Shown: positions 45,201 through 57,816 of the stretch, in pieces
How positions within the stretch are numbered: the stretch's first letter is position 1
Layout: each line of letters opens with the position of its first letter
From: Scytalidium lignicola
Lineage: Eukaryota > Ascomycota > Leotiomycetes
DNA length: 64,000 bases
Assembly (NCBI GenBank): GCA_002812745.2
Contig: NCSJ02000043.1
Coordinates: 1-64,000, forward strand
Direction: 5' to 3'
Translations under genes and position numbers: made by a program
Notes under the pieces: generated by a model
Database searches by the model: none
What the model was told of the DNA's origin: nothing
Seen by the model: only the letters and a program-made list of their open reading frames with translations

Positions 45201-46686
45201 GACAAGAAGCCATCGGTTTGTCGAAGCAAATGAGTGATACGAGTATCCTTGGCTTGATCAAGCAGCTTCAAGTATGCTTCTTCATCGTTGGATTTCAATG
45301 CTGCTAAACGTTGCTTGGCTGTTCGCTCAATACGCTTCTGCTCTTCCTTCTCAATATTTTGGTGCTGTGCAAGCATCATACGACCCAACTTCTGCATCTT
45401 CTGCTTCTGGGCAACAGCAGCATTCTGGATCTCGCGACCATGATTAAGAATTGTCTGAAGATAGTCGGTATGTTTCTTCTTTTCGCGACTCTCACGGGCA
45501 TCACGTTGTTGCTTCTCAAGCTTCTCAGTGATTCTCGCTTCCCTCAATGACTGCTTCTTCATACGACGATAATGACTTCGATTTGCCGTCATTGCAAGAT
45601 TGTCATATTGGACCATCTGCTTGCCAATTTTTTCTCTCATTTGTCGTTGCTTTGCATACAGGCTTAGCAACTTCATTTCGATTAACGCCTTGCGCTTCAC
45701 CGAATCGTCTGGCGTTATTTCGTCATTTCGCGTGTCCCAATGGGCAATATTCGCAGGAAGAGACTTCAATTCGTTGTATCTTGCTGCCATACGATTATAG
45801 ATGACGGTTTCCCGATCAGTACGAATTTTCTCAACATCAATACCAGATGGTAAGAGACTGGGAATAAAAGGTCGGTTCTGTCGTAAGGCATGACTAGAGT
45901 AACTAATTTTCTTGGGTAGACCTTCCAACGGTGACTTGAATCCTGTATATTCATGCACCTTTTTAGTAACTTCAGGACCCTCTGCCGTTTTGTCGAGACT
46001 AGCTGCAGTTATTGTTTCGTCCATGGACTTGGTAGCAGCAGGGGCTGCTTGTTCTGGGGTTGGTTGCCTCTTTTGCTGAGCAAAAAGTTGTTGCTGAACT
46101 TTGTATGGTATGCCTAAATTCTTCGATAAAGACTTAAAAGCAAAAATTTGTTGCTTGAGCATTCCCAGCTGCTCTGGAGAGAAATAACCGCTGCCCGCTT
46201 GAACGGGTCGCTGCGGTGTCGCTTTTGGACCATTTGTATTAACGGTTGTAGCAGACATAGCAGAAGGTCCAAGTGGTGTTGAGGCAGCGGGTTGAGATAT
46301 AGCGGTACCATTCGGGAGGTTTGGACGCGCCCCATTGGCACCATTGTGTGTAGCGTTATTGGCATTCTGCTGCTGTAACATTTGTTGTTGAGCGAGAGCC
46401 TGTCTTTGCTTGCTGAACATCCGCTGATGCTGGATGGTCTGTAGCAGCTGATGTATTTTCATGAATTCGGGATCCTTCTCCGATATTCCTGCATCCTTCA
46501 TCTGTTTGTATTTCTGCAGCACAATTAGCAGGCATCCAAGGAATACAATAGCCAATCTAATGTCAATGTATATCAAGGTACAACTTGACTTACCATAAAG
46601 GCTTCTTGGACGCTTTGCTGAGAGATGTTGGCTGGAAGCGCCGCTCCCGGCTGTTGGACCGCTGGCGCGCTCTGAACTGAAGCCAT
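42267..46686 (-). CDS. SNF2/STH1-type chromatin remodelling ATPase with bromodomain
   Basis: Catalytic subunit of a SWI/SNF or RSC complex. Exons 46686-46594, 46513-42556 and 42488-42267 give 1423 residues once the N at 44258 is removed; with it the frame breaks, without it the protein reads EKVIKCKFSALQARLYKQ. Domains in order: QLQ (FSPEQLGMLKQQIFAFKSL, about 141-175), HSA-like basic helix (about 350-395), SNF2 ATPase with DEMGLGKT (about 568) and DEGHRMKN (about 663), helicase C half with STRAGGLGLNLQ and QAQDRAHRIGQ, SnAC region (FKLDMDGKVIQAGRFD), Lys/Arg-rich linker, and a bromodomain at about 1240-1345 (YPQYYVMIKEPIS). The last exon supplies an acidic tail ending QSDDED. Sequence alone does not tell Snf2 from Sth1; most filamentous ascomycetes have one such gene. 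Confidence 0.96.
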
Positions 46687-49600
46687 GATGAATTGATCTT
46701 ATAGTATTAAGCGCGTAAGGGCGTTGGTGGGACTTCAATAGTGTACACGGCGCATACCAGGACTGGCCTTGCGCATCAGGTTCGATGTCGAGAAAAGCTG
46801 TCCTGGGAAAAAGTGAATGTCACTAGGCACCGAGAAAAGGAAGAGCGAACAGGCCCCAGAAAGGTCTCTAGGGAGTCCGTATCGATGCTGTCGCGCCGGG
46901 ATGACTTCGATCGCGTCCTGTGCTGATGCTCGACTACTTTTTTTGATGGACCGAGCTAGGCGCGATGTCTCTTTCTTGATTATTGATTCCGAATTGGTGG
47001 CAACAAGGTCAAGGGTGAGGATGTGGCTCAAAGGGCAGCGATAGGGACACTGTGCGACGACTGCGCGCGTCAAATATGACGTGTTGAGCCGTCGGCGTGT
47101 TGAATATCAAGCTGTGGGGAGGGGGATTGGCGACTGAGGCGGTTCCTGATGCGCGATAGAACTGGCTGTCGATGAGATGGATGTGAACTCGCCGTGTGCC
47201 AAAGAGAAGGGAGCAAAAGTGAGAACCGCGTATTTCGCAGCACGCTAGATACTTCTAGATAGGTAAGCGACTTTGGTTCCTCAGGCATGAATACGGTTTG
47301 ATATCACGTGATATACAACTCTTTCAGCTGATGCGAAATTAAAGCCTTGTATATTTTCAAATCCTGAGTCCCATATTCTGAGGGTCCTCAGTTGGTTGTG
47401 CTGTTGGTCTTAGAATGCCGATTGTTCTAAGAATACCGTTGCTTTGCCGTTTAGCTAATGAGTTTCCTACGAAGGGTTTTCCCTCTTTGTCACCGTTGAG
47501 TACACGGGATGATATCACAACCTGCAGGTTACCCGGAAGGCTGCATGGCAGAGTCTTTAGCCAAAGCTTTTGTAGTTCCTAGGATATTGTTCTTCGTTGA
47601 TGATTGGTTAAGCGACATGCACAATTAGCTATACGTAAGGCTACTAGAGAAGCATGTATTCTCAAGAATCTCAATTTTCCATGCTCTTTCGATTAAGCAT
47701 TTTCCAAGTTTTATATGGAGTTTGATTTTCCTTGTACTACTCTTTTAAATTCCAATCCTAGGCCCAAAATCTGAAATGTTCGCATTGTGTCTACGAAATT
47801 CTTGAACCTATGTGGTCAAGTCTAGCTAGTCACTCTACCCACACCCGTGGGCCTATGACGCTTCTAGATTTTACGCTGATCTTGCATTTGATTGGCAGTT
47901 AAACTCTATATCATACAGCAGTCCCTAATTTAATTTGTAAATATACAAGCAAAGCTTGTACGAATATATGGAAACATGGCAGTGTTTTCTGGATCTCAGA
48001 AAGGAAGAGACATAGAATAGGGAATTTGGGTGTAATTGCTCGCCGAGATAGTCTTGCTATATCTAACGTCATCTAGTATTCTCTTGCTGATAATTTGTAA
48101 GGTCTTTTGATCGAAAGGAATCATGGGGAGCCGAGCGCCAATGTCTCAAGAGATAGTGCGAAGAGTGAAGATAGCCTATGCAGATACTTATAGTGTTTCG
48201 ACATATACGCTAAACTGGCACGGAGAATGGTTCCGAAAAGCGGTATACAATAATCTTTGCTATACTGTTCGCAGTCGAAACTGCGCAGACCACTGAGAGA
48301 TGTCAGGTAGTGACTCACTTTCAAGTGAATCAGAAGCATCGATTAGATTTATTCTGAAATAATAGCAGACAACTTCAGGATGGTTTTATTCCATACAGCA
48401 TGATTTTGCCCTTGTCGTCCGCGAATGGCTAAATATGGATGCTTCCAACCCCCAGATCTTCAAATATAGGTGCACGAGAGAGGCAGGATCTCCGATATAT
48501 GGTACGCCACCGGGACTTATAATTAGATGATGTGGCTTTCGGCTGCATGATACTCTGAAAAATCAGGGCTCGAAGACCAAGGAAGATTTTTAAAGCAGCT
48601 GCAAACTGTGGTCCAATGGTGATAAGTATCGGTTATTTGGGATTACATACTTCAATACTTACCTACGTAGTACTCCGTACTGTACTGTACTTTACAGGAT
48701 GCCATAGTGAGAGAATTTCGAAACGCGACGGAAGTGGTTATATCCAGAGCAGTAGTCTCGATCGTCTCATGGCTACAATTGGCTTTTTCGGAAACCCAAA
48801 GAAATTTCTAGACAGCTATCATATGGCCAACAGCAAAAGACAGCTTTGGCATCTCCCCTGACCAAAACCGATAAGAACATTCAGTACGGTAGGGTATCAT
48901 CACTTGGATCTCGGATCCCTAATCGCGTTCGAAATTACGGCAGAAGGCCCCTGTAACCATATGGAGATCGACGTATGAATAAGAACTACACAGTAACTTA
49001 CAGGACAGTGCTACTACCACCCTAATTTCGAATGCGGATTCCGTCGCACCTTCCGCGTCTGGACGAGGTGAAAGGGGTTGGCCAGCACTCACTCTTAGCA
49101 GCAACTCTAGCGGTCCTTTACAGTAGCATTCTTTGGTCTGGCCCAGGCGGTTTCACTCTTGTTCATTCTTCTGGCCCGGACCAACCTTCCTGTTTCTGCG
49201 GGCGGATGCAGAGCAGCCAAGAGGAGCCCCTGGTCCGCTGCCCCTGACACTAGGCCGACCCCAGGAATTCATCGACCGAAACTATGCCCAAAGCGCGCTG
49301 TCATGTCCGCTACCCGCCAAACTTATTTTCATGCGATTCATTCTCCCTGGTCTTCATTATTATTAATTTATCACAGTACAATACCGTACTGAAAATTATT
49401 CTAGGGGCTCGAATTTCTCTCCCCCGAATTAATCCACGGACGATTTTTTATCATTCGCTCTCGATACCGTGTACTCTAATTGCGTCTGGCGGGGCTTCCC
49501 ATTAGGACGCGGATAACATGGGAAGCTGTCAGCATAGGCGGGACCTCCAACCAGACTAAGCTACTTCTAGAATGACACAACTCCTCCCCTTTTCCCTACT

Positions 49601-50362
49601 CCTTTGTGGTGCTTTTTTGTGCGTTTGGTGAGGTACCGGTAACTACTGTACTAAACGGCGGACGTACATAAGTACCGCTGTCAATTCCATGAATGGGGGC
49701 TCGCTTCCAGGGGCTCCAGCAAATAGGAGGCTCCTGCAGGCGTTCTGGCGTTTGCTTGGCTGGTACAGTACTGCAACGTTTGATCAAGTCACTGCTAGGT
49801 ATTACCCTATTGCCAGAGACTGAGGACAGCTCTCTCCGGGAGGAGGCCAAGATCGAGACACTCTAAGAACAGAAGGAAGCAGCAGCATGCTCACCGCTGC
49901 AGGCCGTAATAATATGAGATCTACCGGTAACGTAGATGCTAGCTAGAAAGATAATCACAAGTACGGACCGAAGCTGGTTTCGAATATCGAGGAAAACCAA
50001 TCCCCCGGGAGTCTCGGCGGTTGGGCCTACAGCGGTGGAGGAAAAGGCCCCATCTAGAAGCTAGGGAGAGCATCCAGCCACGTTACTTCTCCTTGCCTGC
50101 GAGCGCCATAGTGGTACGCTGGCTGCTTGGGCCCTGGGAGCGCCAGTGCCAATATCCGGTGGCGGCATCGTGAAGCGAAGTCTCATCTCTTTCCACAGCA
50201 TAAAACACACCTACGCCCCATCTTGTGGTGGCTTCCTCTTCTTGCTTCCTCTGTCAAGACACTTACATTCGTTTCCAACTTTGCCATCACTCTTTCACGG
50301 CATCAACATAAATAATTAAAACTCCAGTTAAACTTAATTGATACCCCTCCAACTCAATCAAA
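46687..50362. other. 3.7 kb intergenic, SNF2 to CFEM gene
   Basis: Upstream regions of two divergent genes. The first 600 bases contain the probable SNF2 promoter. The rest has no supportable gene. CCGTACTGTACTGTAC near 48676 and GGTACAGTACTG near 49762 belong to the dispersed palindrome set. A TATA-like CATAAAAC lies at about 50200-50207 before the CFEM gene. Confidence 0.5.
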
Positions 50363-51006
50363 ATGAAGTTCACATACGCCGCCGCTGCCGTCATGGCCTT
50401 CGCTGGTCTCGCCTCTGCTCAGATCCCAGCTTGCGCTCAGCCTTGCTTGGACGCTGCTACCAAGTCTGCCACCAAGTGCGGTGCTACTGATATCGTCTGC
50501 CAATGCCAGCCCTCCAACCAAGCTGCCATCCAGGGCGCTGCCACCACCTGTGTGGTCAGCTCTTGCGGTGACCAGGCTTTGAGTACGTCGATTCCTTCAT
50601 TCCATTCTCGAGTTGTGTTTTGCAGGCCTGTATTCTAACAGATCGTTCACTAGGCGTCCTCTCCGCTGCTCAGGCTGCTTGCAAGGCCGCCCTCGCTGCT
50701 CCAGCAACCACTGCCGCTGCTTCCTCTGCTCCAGCTTCCTCTGCTCCAGCTGCCACCAGTTCTGCTCCAGCTACCAAGTCTGCCGCTGCTTCCACCGTTT
50801 CCTCCAGCTCTGCTGCTGCCAGCACTACCCTGGCTACCAGCACCGCCGCTTCCTCCATTGTTGCTGCCCCAACAACCAACACAACCACCAACGGTACCGC
50901 TCCATCTGCTGCCCCAACTCCATTCAAGCCCAATGGTGCTGGTCAATTGGGTGCCAGCCTTGGAGGTGCTTTCGTTATGGCCGTTATTGCTTTAGTCGCT
51001 TTTTAA
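50363..51006 (+). CDS. CFEM-domain GPI-anchored cell-surface protein
   Basis: Exons 50363-50582 and 50654-51006 give 190 residues. A signal peptide (MKFTYAAAAVMAFAGLASA) is followed by a CFEM domain with eight cysteines (ACAQPC, KC, VCQC, TC, SC, AC). The middle is an Ala/Ser/Thr-rich, probably O-glycosylated stalk. NGAGQLGA before a C-terminal hydrophobic stretch (FVMAVIALVAF) is a typical GPI attachment signal. The intron lies inside the CFEM domain, before the last cysteine. In other fungi CFEM proteins bind haem or serve in adhesion and host interaction; which applies here cannot be said. Confidence 0.93.
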
Positions 51007-51543
51007 GCGGTTGATGTAGATGGGGGGACGAACTCTACTTTGATTGAAATCTAAAAAATTAATTGGAGTGGGGGAGNAAAAAAATAACCGGAGGTGTTAA
51101 TACCAGTATCATTGTATATAATGTAATAGAACTTACAACGTGTACATTGGTCATATCTATATTTTCCTGGGCTTTTGAAGTGAAAGTGTGCTGTTGTCTT
51201 GAACAAGCTTTCGTCTAANTTTTTTTTACATGGTTATGCATATCGGATCTATAGTTCCCTAACATCTTCAGCCGTGATTTAAACTCGAGGTTTGCCAGTT
51301 TAAGCTTACTATGGTTTCGAATCTTGATCAAGTGTAAGTGTAATACGTGAGAACTTTAATGTTTGCTTGCAGGTTTTACGAACTGTCCTATCAGAATTGA
51401 CTCGTTAACTTGGGCAAAACAATAATCTTCATGTGATAGTCAAACAACTCCCTTCTATAAGTTCCTAGAAGTAATATTTATGACATTTCGAAGCCGCTGT
51501 AGTTAGATTAGAATGGTTTCTACAATAATACCTGCTAAATAAT
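51007..51543. other. convergent intergenic region
   Basis: 537 AT-rich bases between two 3' ends. Ns at about 51077 and 51220 lie beside A and T runs. No gene seen. Confidence 0.5.
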
Positions 51544-52699
51544 CTACAGATTCACAGTCTTCCCACTCTTAGCACTCTCCCTCGCCGCTTCAATGATTCT
51601 CAGTACCTCAGCTGCCTGGCTGGCCTTGACGGGAACGGCATCCTCGCTATTCTCAGCAATAGCCTTCGCAAACGCCTTATAAAGCGCTGCATACGTCTCT
51701 GGCTGAACGTTCTTGCAAACCTCCTGTCTGGGTTTGTTATCTTCTCCCATAACCACCAAGCTTCCAGCTCTATCATCACTCTCAATCCCAAACCCCTCAT
51801 CCCCAGGCTTCAACCCAGTTTTCAATTGATCCTCCTGTATATCCAAATGGAACTTCTGATACGAAGCCTTAGTCCCCCGAACCCAAAACCTCAACTGCTC
51901 GACCGCAACGCACATCACCCCAGCCTTGGCAGTAACCAACGGCCCCCCCTTTCCATATCCCAACAACACCGTAAAACTATCCGGCTCCTCCCCACCATCA
52001 TTCCTCTGATTAGAAAACACACAAGTCACACTCTTCGGTAACCCGAACAGCACATACACCTGGTCAATAACATGCACGCCCAGATCGTAGATGACTCCAC
52101 CGGCCTGATCCATCCCCAACGTCCCCTTCCATGTCTCAGGCCGCACAGGCTTCCACCGATCGAAGTGCGTCTCGAACTCCACCACCCTCCCGATCGTCCC
52201 CGTCTCCACCAGCTTCCGCACCGTCAGGAAATCACTATCCCATCGGCGATTCTGGTAGACACAGATCAGCTTCCCGGTCTTCTTTGATATCTGCACCAGA
52301 TCCTCCGCCTCCTTGGCCGTGGGCACAAACGGCTTCTCGACGATGACGTGCTTTCCGGCTTCCAGCGCAGTCTTGGTGAAGGTGTAATGGGTGTCGGGCG
52401 TGGTGGTCACGACGATGAGGTCGATTTCGGGGTCTTGGAACATGGCGTCTGCCGAGTGGTAGATTTTGGCGGAGGGGTGGTCGTGCGCTGCGTTGTCGTT
52501 TGGCTTGGGGGTTCGTTGGACGATGGAGTGCAGGTTGAAGGAGGGGGTGACGGTGATTAATGGGATGTGGAAGACTTTGGCTGACATGCTGTTGGGGTTT
52601 GTTAGAAGATATTTCATATGGTGTGTAAATAGAAGAGGGAGAATTGAGGTTTGCTTACCCATATCCTATGACGCCGACGTTGTAGACTTTCGAAGCCAT
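51544..52699 (-). CDS. Gfo/Idh/MocA family NAD(P)-dependent oxidoreductase
   Basis: Exons 52699-52659 and 52588-51544 give 361 residues. The Rossmann fold opens with NVGVIGYGMSAKVFHIP, with the intron splitting the second Gly codon of the dinucleotide-binding motif. The family motif EKPF follows GKHVIV. The C-terminal half begins near YQNRRWDSDFLTV and contains the active-site stretch GGVIYDLGVHVIDQ. These enzymes oxidise or reduce sugars, inositols or other polyols; the substrate cannot be told. The YQNRRWDSDF stretch is shared with many bacterial and fungal members. No signal peptide, so cytosolic. Confidence 0.92.
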
Positions 52700-54224
52700 G
52701 GTGAGTTTCGGGATTGTTTGTAAAGTGAAGAATTTGATATAGTGTAATGAGCGAGAGATAAAAAAGAAGGGAAGGATAGGAAAGTTCAAGTGGTTAGAAG
52801 GCAAGAAAGAGATTTTGACGGAATAATTATGGAGGGGTGGAGGGGCAAAACTACATCATCGTCGTGTCTCACAGGTGGACTGTTTTAGTGGGGTTGCGCC
52901 GAACAAGCCTCCGAGATCAGCACACTTAGATCGTCAGTTTCCTCCCTGAGGTCCTGTCAAAAGAGGATCCGATGTCGTAATAAATATAATAACATCCCCA
53001 TTTGATTGTATATGGTAAGGTATCTATCTCTATATTGTTTAGACATTGCAAAAGGAGTTTGAGGGGTCCACAAGAATACAGTACTGGTATGAAGGAAGTG
53101 GTGGCCTAGACGTGCCGGGCCATGTTTAGTGCGTTTAAGCTTAAAATTACAGCGAGGATTTAAGAACATCACTCAAACAAATAACGTGGTCTTTGCTCGG
53201 ATTTTTCATTGCTCCTTCTTTTGCTCTTGTCGATCTCGCCGTAGCGGACTGGTGTGTATGATGGTGTGAAGATGGAAAAATCTAAATTCTATGAGCCGAT
53301 TCCAAGATCGAGTTGGGGGGTTGGTCGGTCTATCTGAGAGTGGTGTTGTAGGGATCACATTTGAAGGGAGTATTTTCTATACTTTTCTGTATTGATTCTC
53401 TTCATATGCCTTAGGCATTGTTTTTGGTTTACTTTCTTATCATCACTGATGTCCAGGATTTGGAATCTACATCCAAGTCTATTTTTACCTGTCTTTATCG
53501 TCTCGCAATCCATCCTGAGTGACGAATTCTATCATATCTGACATATATTTGCATGGCGCAGCTCTAGTCGGATTTCCGTATTTGGCTTGAGCTCTTCGAT
53601 ACCGGTACTCTGCTCGGAGTGCCGGTAATATTCGTGGAGATACGACGGTGGCTCCTTCATCGAGATGTACAACTCAAGCAGGCGATTTATTGGTGGCCTT
53701 GCATTACACGGCATCCCCATCCGCCCTGGTTGCTAATACGTATTGAGGAGCTGGCCACAGCCTGATGGGGAAAATGTCTGTCCTGCTAATGAAAGGTGCA
53801 GCTCTTCCTTGCTCGTGTACTCCCACTTTCTATCTGATTTCTACACAACGCACACCTGAGATAGCTCTCATAAGCCAATTTTTCGGTGAGCTTGCAGCAG
53901 CCTGCATTATCCCCCTTCCAGTGACGAAAATATCCTAGGTGATCGCCGCCCCGCACCGTTTCTAGCTGTCCCAGAAGTTGTGCATCAGGACGATGGGTTT
54001 TAATTTGCTCAGCCTCATTTCTATGCCGAGTCTGTTAAAGCCGTTGCAGCAAATCCCTGGAATCTCAGCTGCGAAATGAAACGCCTCCTTTTATTATCAC
54101 ACCGATGCGGCTGAAAATATCTATGATTTAAATCAAGCTATGAGGTATCTCGAGACGATGGGCCGCATAGCCTTAAAACACTTTATTATTGATATCACGA
54201 CAAATAGCATCAAGATACCCTATA
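52700..54224. other. intergenic, Gfo/Idh/MocA to CorA-like
   Basis: 1.5 kb between divergent starts. No supportable gene and no clear promoter motif. Confidence 0.5.
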
Positions 54225-57200
54225 ATGGCGTCCGAGAACCCTGACAGACCTAAAAACAGCGACGATGACGAATTACCTGAAATGCTTAAGGATGATTTGC
54301 TCATGCAATATTTCCGATGTAGGTATGAACACCGCGAAAATTTCCTGAAAATTGCTTGTAAAGGCAATCAAGAGAGGATCAAATATGAAGAGGAGAAGAT
54401 TAAACATGAAGAGAAAAGAACCGAGGTTTTAAGGGAGACATTGAGGCAGCGTTACGCTAGAGCAAGCCAAGATACCACAACAGAAGAAAATAATAATAAT
54501 ATTGAGTTGTTACACGAATATCGAATGGACTGGAGGAGCGCTGCAAGGGAAAATAGTAGGGCTGAGAGGAATATTATTATAATTGAACAGAATCGACGGA
54601 AAAGATTAGATGAACGGCGACAACTTGAACAACAACGGCAACAGGGACACCTAGAAGAACAGGAACAGGCACAGGAAGAACAGAAAGAACAAAAAGAACA
54701 AAAAGAACTAAAGAGAAGTTTGAGCAAGAAATTGACGCAATGTCCAAAAGACGAATCAAATCGACTGGATGAAGACAGGAGCAGGTTGAGCAAGAAGGAA
54801 GATGAAAAATTGACGGAAGAACTAGAACTTCTTGCCAGGGTTGCCCACTGGGAGATTTTGCCAGCTCAGCAGGGTTCTCAGTTTTCTACACAGGACACTT
54901 CCCGGTATGGGATCCACGTATATGAGATAGCCCTAAAAAAATCAGGTGATAGCCAGTCATACACCTTCAACGAAATGAAAAGACATCCAGTCGACCGTGT
55001 CCTGGGGAAAGACAAAAAAAGAAACCCGTTCATGAGCAACCCTGGAAAAGACACTATACGATATTTTCATTTGCCAGCAAACAACATGCGATGGGTAGAG
55101 GTAAGGATCTTCTATACATGGAAAATTAGAGGCTAAGCTTGTTTCAGGAGGTAATAGGACAATATTACGGAGAGGAAAGAGGGGAGTATAATTATAAAAA
55201 GTCAAAGGACTATCGTCAGAAGTCATCAGATCTTCTTTGTAGAGAATTCTGGACCGCCCAACAGCATAATGGACCTTCCGATCCAGTACATGCTAGACAT
55301 ATGCGCCCACAGTGCGCGTTCATTCAACGAGGTCTGTGGTTGTCTCGTTGCTACTTAAACTACTAACATTTTTAGATGATACCCGACATGACCCACCAAT
55401 AATAGGTGCCAGTAGGAACCATATAATTTTCGTAAGTAGCTTGCCCTCGTTAGGTGTCCAATAAAACTTATTTGAATTTAGATGCCTTACTTGCATTGGG
55501 AAACCGATGGGAGACGTCGTGAAATGGCAAGAATTAGCTGCCAATTGAAAGAGGAGAAGGAAAAGGAGCAACGAAAGAAAGGAAAAATTCATTTCAACAA
55601 ACAAAAATACGACCAATGGAGAACCATTTTGGAGGATATAAGAGCAAAATTCTCAAGGTCTACTATGGCAGGAATTATGGAGGAATCACCAAATGATAAA
55701 ATATCCAAAATAACATCAAAAGGGGAACCTAAGAATCCCTTGGGGAAATATTTGAGCCAGGTGGCAAAAGTATATAATGAAATGGATATTGAGAATGATG
55801 TGAAACTACTGCGCGAGAATCTTTTCGATCAACCTCCGCTTCATGGACGTCGCACATTGGATCAATCATACTATTGGAAACTAGAAAATACAGAACAAAG
55901 AGACCGAGATCAAGTTGTCTCTCGTGGAACAAGGGGGGGAAGTGGCAATGACAAATCTACACCAGTGATAATGGTAGACCAACTCTGGCTTTATATCCTG
56001 GACGATAGTTAGTATTGTCAATAACCTTTTCTTTATTCTATTTGTAAATGCTAATCATCGACATAATCTACAGACACTATTATTTCTAGTTTTCCTCGGC
56101 GATGGGGCAGAAATAAGTCAGATCCTGCGGGGGTCCAGAAGTGTATTAGATCTAAGCTACAGCACCTTCGAGAGGGTCAGGTACAGTCTGTTCACGACTT
56201 AGCAGTTATTATCATGGATCAATGTTCAACAGTCTTCTTCGACCGTACTAGACGAGTTGACAACCGTCCAGAACTACTTGATCTCTTTGCAACAGCAATT
56301 GGGAACATTGTAGGTCAAATGAAATCCATATGGATGAGTTCTGTGTGCTAATTAAACTTAGTCTGAAATGAGGACTATTGCTTACGAGAGCTTCTGGCAT
56401 CATCTTCAAATGCTGAACTATACTAATCTTCAGCAGTTTGGAGTGGAGAGAATGGCACGTATATACCTTAATATTAATCCAGAGGGAGTGTTACTTGGTG
56501 AAGCACACGATATTATGGATGAACTTCGCATGATGATACGGGTCTTCGTTCACCAACTTTATGTGGCAAAGAAGTTTCATAAATCTTTACGAAGCCTGAA
56601 GGAGCGGGAAGCTGTTGTTGTGAACAGTTCTAACGACAGTTCTACGGTTTCTTCCAATAAACCAGACGTAAAACCACCGGAAAGACAGGGCAGTGGTATC
56701 AACGAAAGCACTATCCAAAATGTCCATGATCTCATTGAAAACATTGAAGGACGACGGCATGAGCTTCAAGATCTAGAGGAAAACACGAAGCAGATAATAG
56801 AGCATGTAAGATCATCACATCCAACTTCATTACACGATGTTGTCCCCTACTAATTAAAACTAGTTGAATGCCTTACTTACGCTCAAGCAACAACAAGCTA
56901 GCATCATCGAAGCTAAAGCAGCTCGTGACTATGCTGACCAAAGCGTAACACAAGGTCGATCAATCATGCTGTTCACAATCGTCACTATCATCTTCCTCCC
57001 GCTATCGTATATATCTAGTATCTTTGGCATGAATTCTGCAGAGTTCAATAGCGGGAGCATGAGCTTGCACCAGGAATTTGTATATATGTGTAAGTATCCT
57101 ACTCCATCTGATGACATAGCCTAGGCATATCTAATTATTGTCAAGTCTCCATATCAGTTGCCATCGTAATCGTGGCGCTCTGCATAGCATTCAACCCGTT

Positions 57201-57453
57201 GATCCGCGAGTTTTTTGTCAACAAAATACCTGCGTCATGGAGGAAACTTTTTAGTCTTGCTTTAAAGTGGAAGAATCTCTACGGACGGAATCTTAAGAAC
57301 AATTTAGGTGGGATTAATTCTAGGAAGAGTTCTGGTAAATCGATATTCAAACTACTGAGACGGGAAAGAGATAAAATAAAGAGGGTATCAACCACCAGCA
57401 AAGGTAATTTGATTTTCGGGGAACAAGTCCCCAATGGGCCTGCCCAGGTTTAA
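54225..57453 (+). CDS. CorA-like metal ion transporter domain protein with long N-terminal extension
   Basis: Eight exons: 54225-55100, 55148-55331, 55376-55431, 55482-56007, 56074-56309, 56362-56805, 56864-57089, 57158-57453; 947 residues, all phases consistent. Residues about 40-210 form a charged coiled coil (QEEQKEQKEQKELKR). The middle holds segments recurring in fungal CorA-like families (NNMRWVE, MPYLHWETDGRRREM, RRTLDQSYYWKLE). The C-terminus has two membrane helices with the GMN signature between them (IFGMNSAEF, about residues 829-831), so the ion-path motif is intact. A basic tail follows. Such proteins are often annotated as CorA-like Mg2+/ZntB transporters, but those with large N-terminal parts may act elsewhere. 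The ATG at 54225 heads the frame. Confidence 0.88.
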
Positions 57454-57816
57454 TGAGGACGAACCATATTTTTTACAGTATGATATTGGTGGTTTATGAT
57501 CTCGATGGAGAGATTATTAAATGGCAAGAGAAAGGAGACGAGCTGATTTTTCTAAAATCTGGTTAGAGTTAGGAGAAATTGTGAGATGGGATTGATGATT
57601 TATGAGCATGGATATGATTGTCTTATCATGGTAGTATAAACTTAGGCTAATGTGTGAGAAGATTTCGGGTCCTTTGGAATAAACTTGGGAATTGTGAGAG
57701 GTAATCCATTTAGGTTAATCGAACTCTCATAAAATCCTACGTACTATAATGAAATGTATGATTTCCTACATTGTATATAGATATGTGATGAATATTCTTC
57801 CTCCTTACCCGTCCTA
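57454..57816. other. convergent intergenic region
   Basis: 363 AT-rich bases between the 3' ends of the CorA-like and trimethyllysine dioxygenase genes. Nothing else seen. Confidence 0.5.

Noticed and set aside
50613..51014. Cys/His-rich frame overlapping the CFEM gene
   Set aside because: Shifted frame of the Ala/Ser-rich stalk; the cysteines come from GCT/TGC repeats read out of phase.
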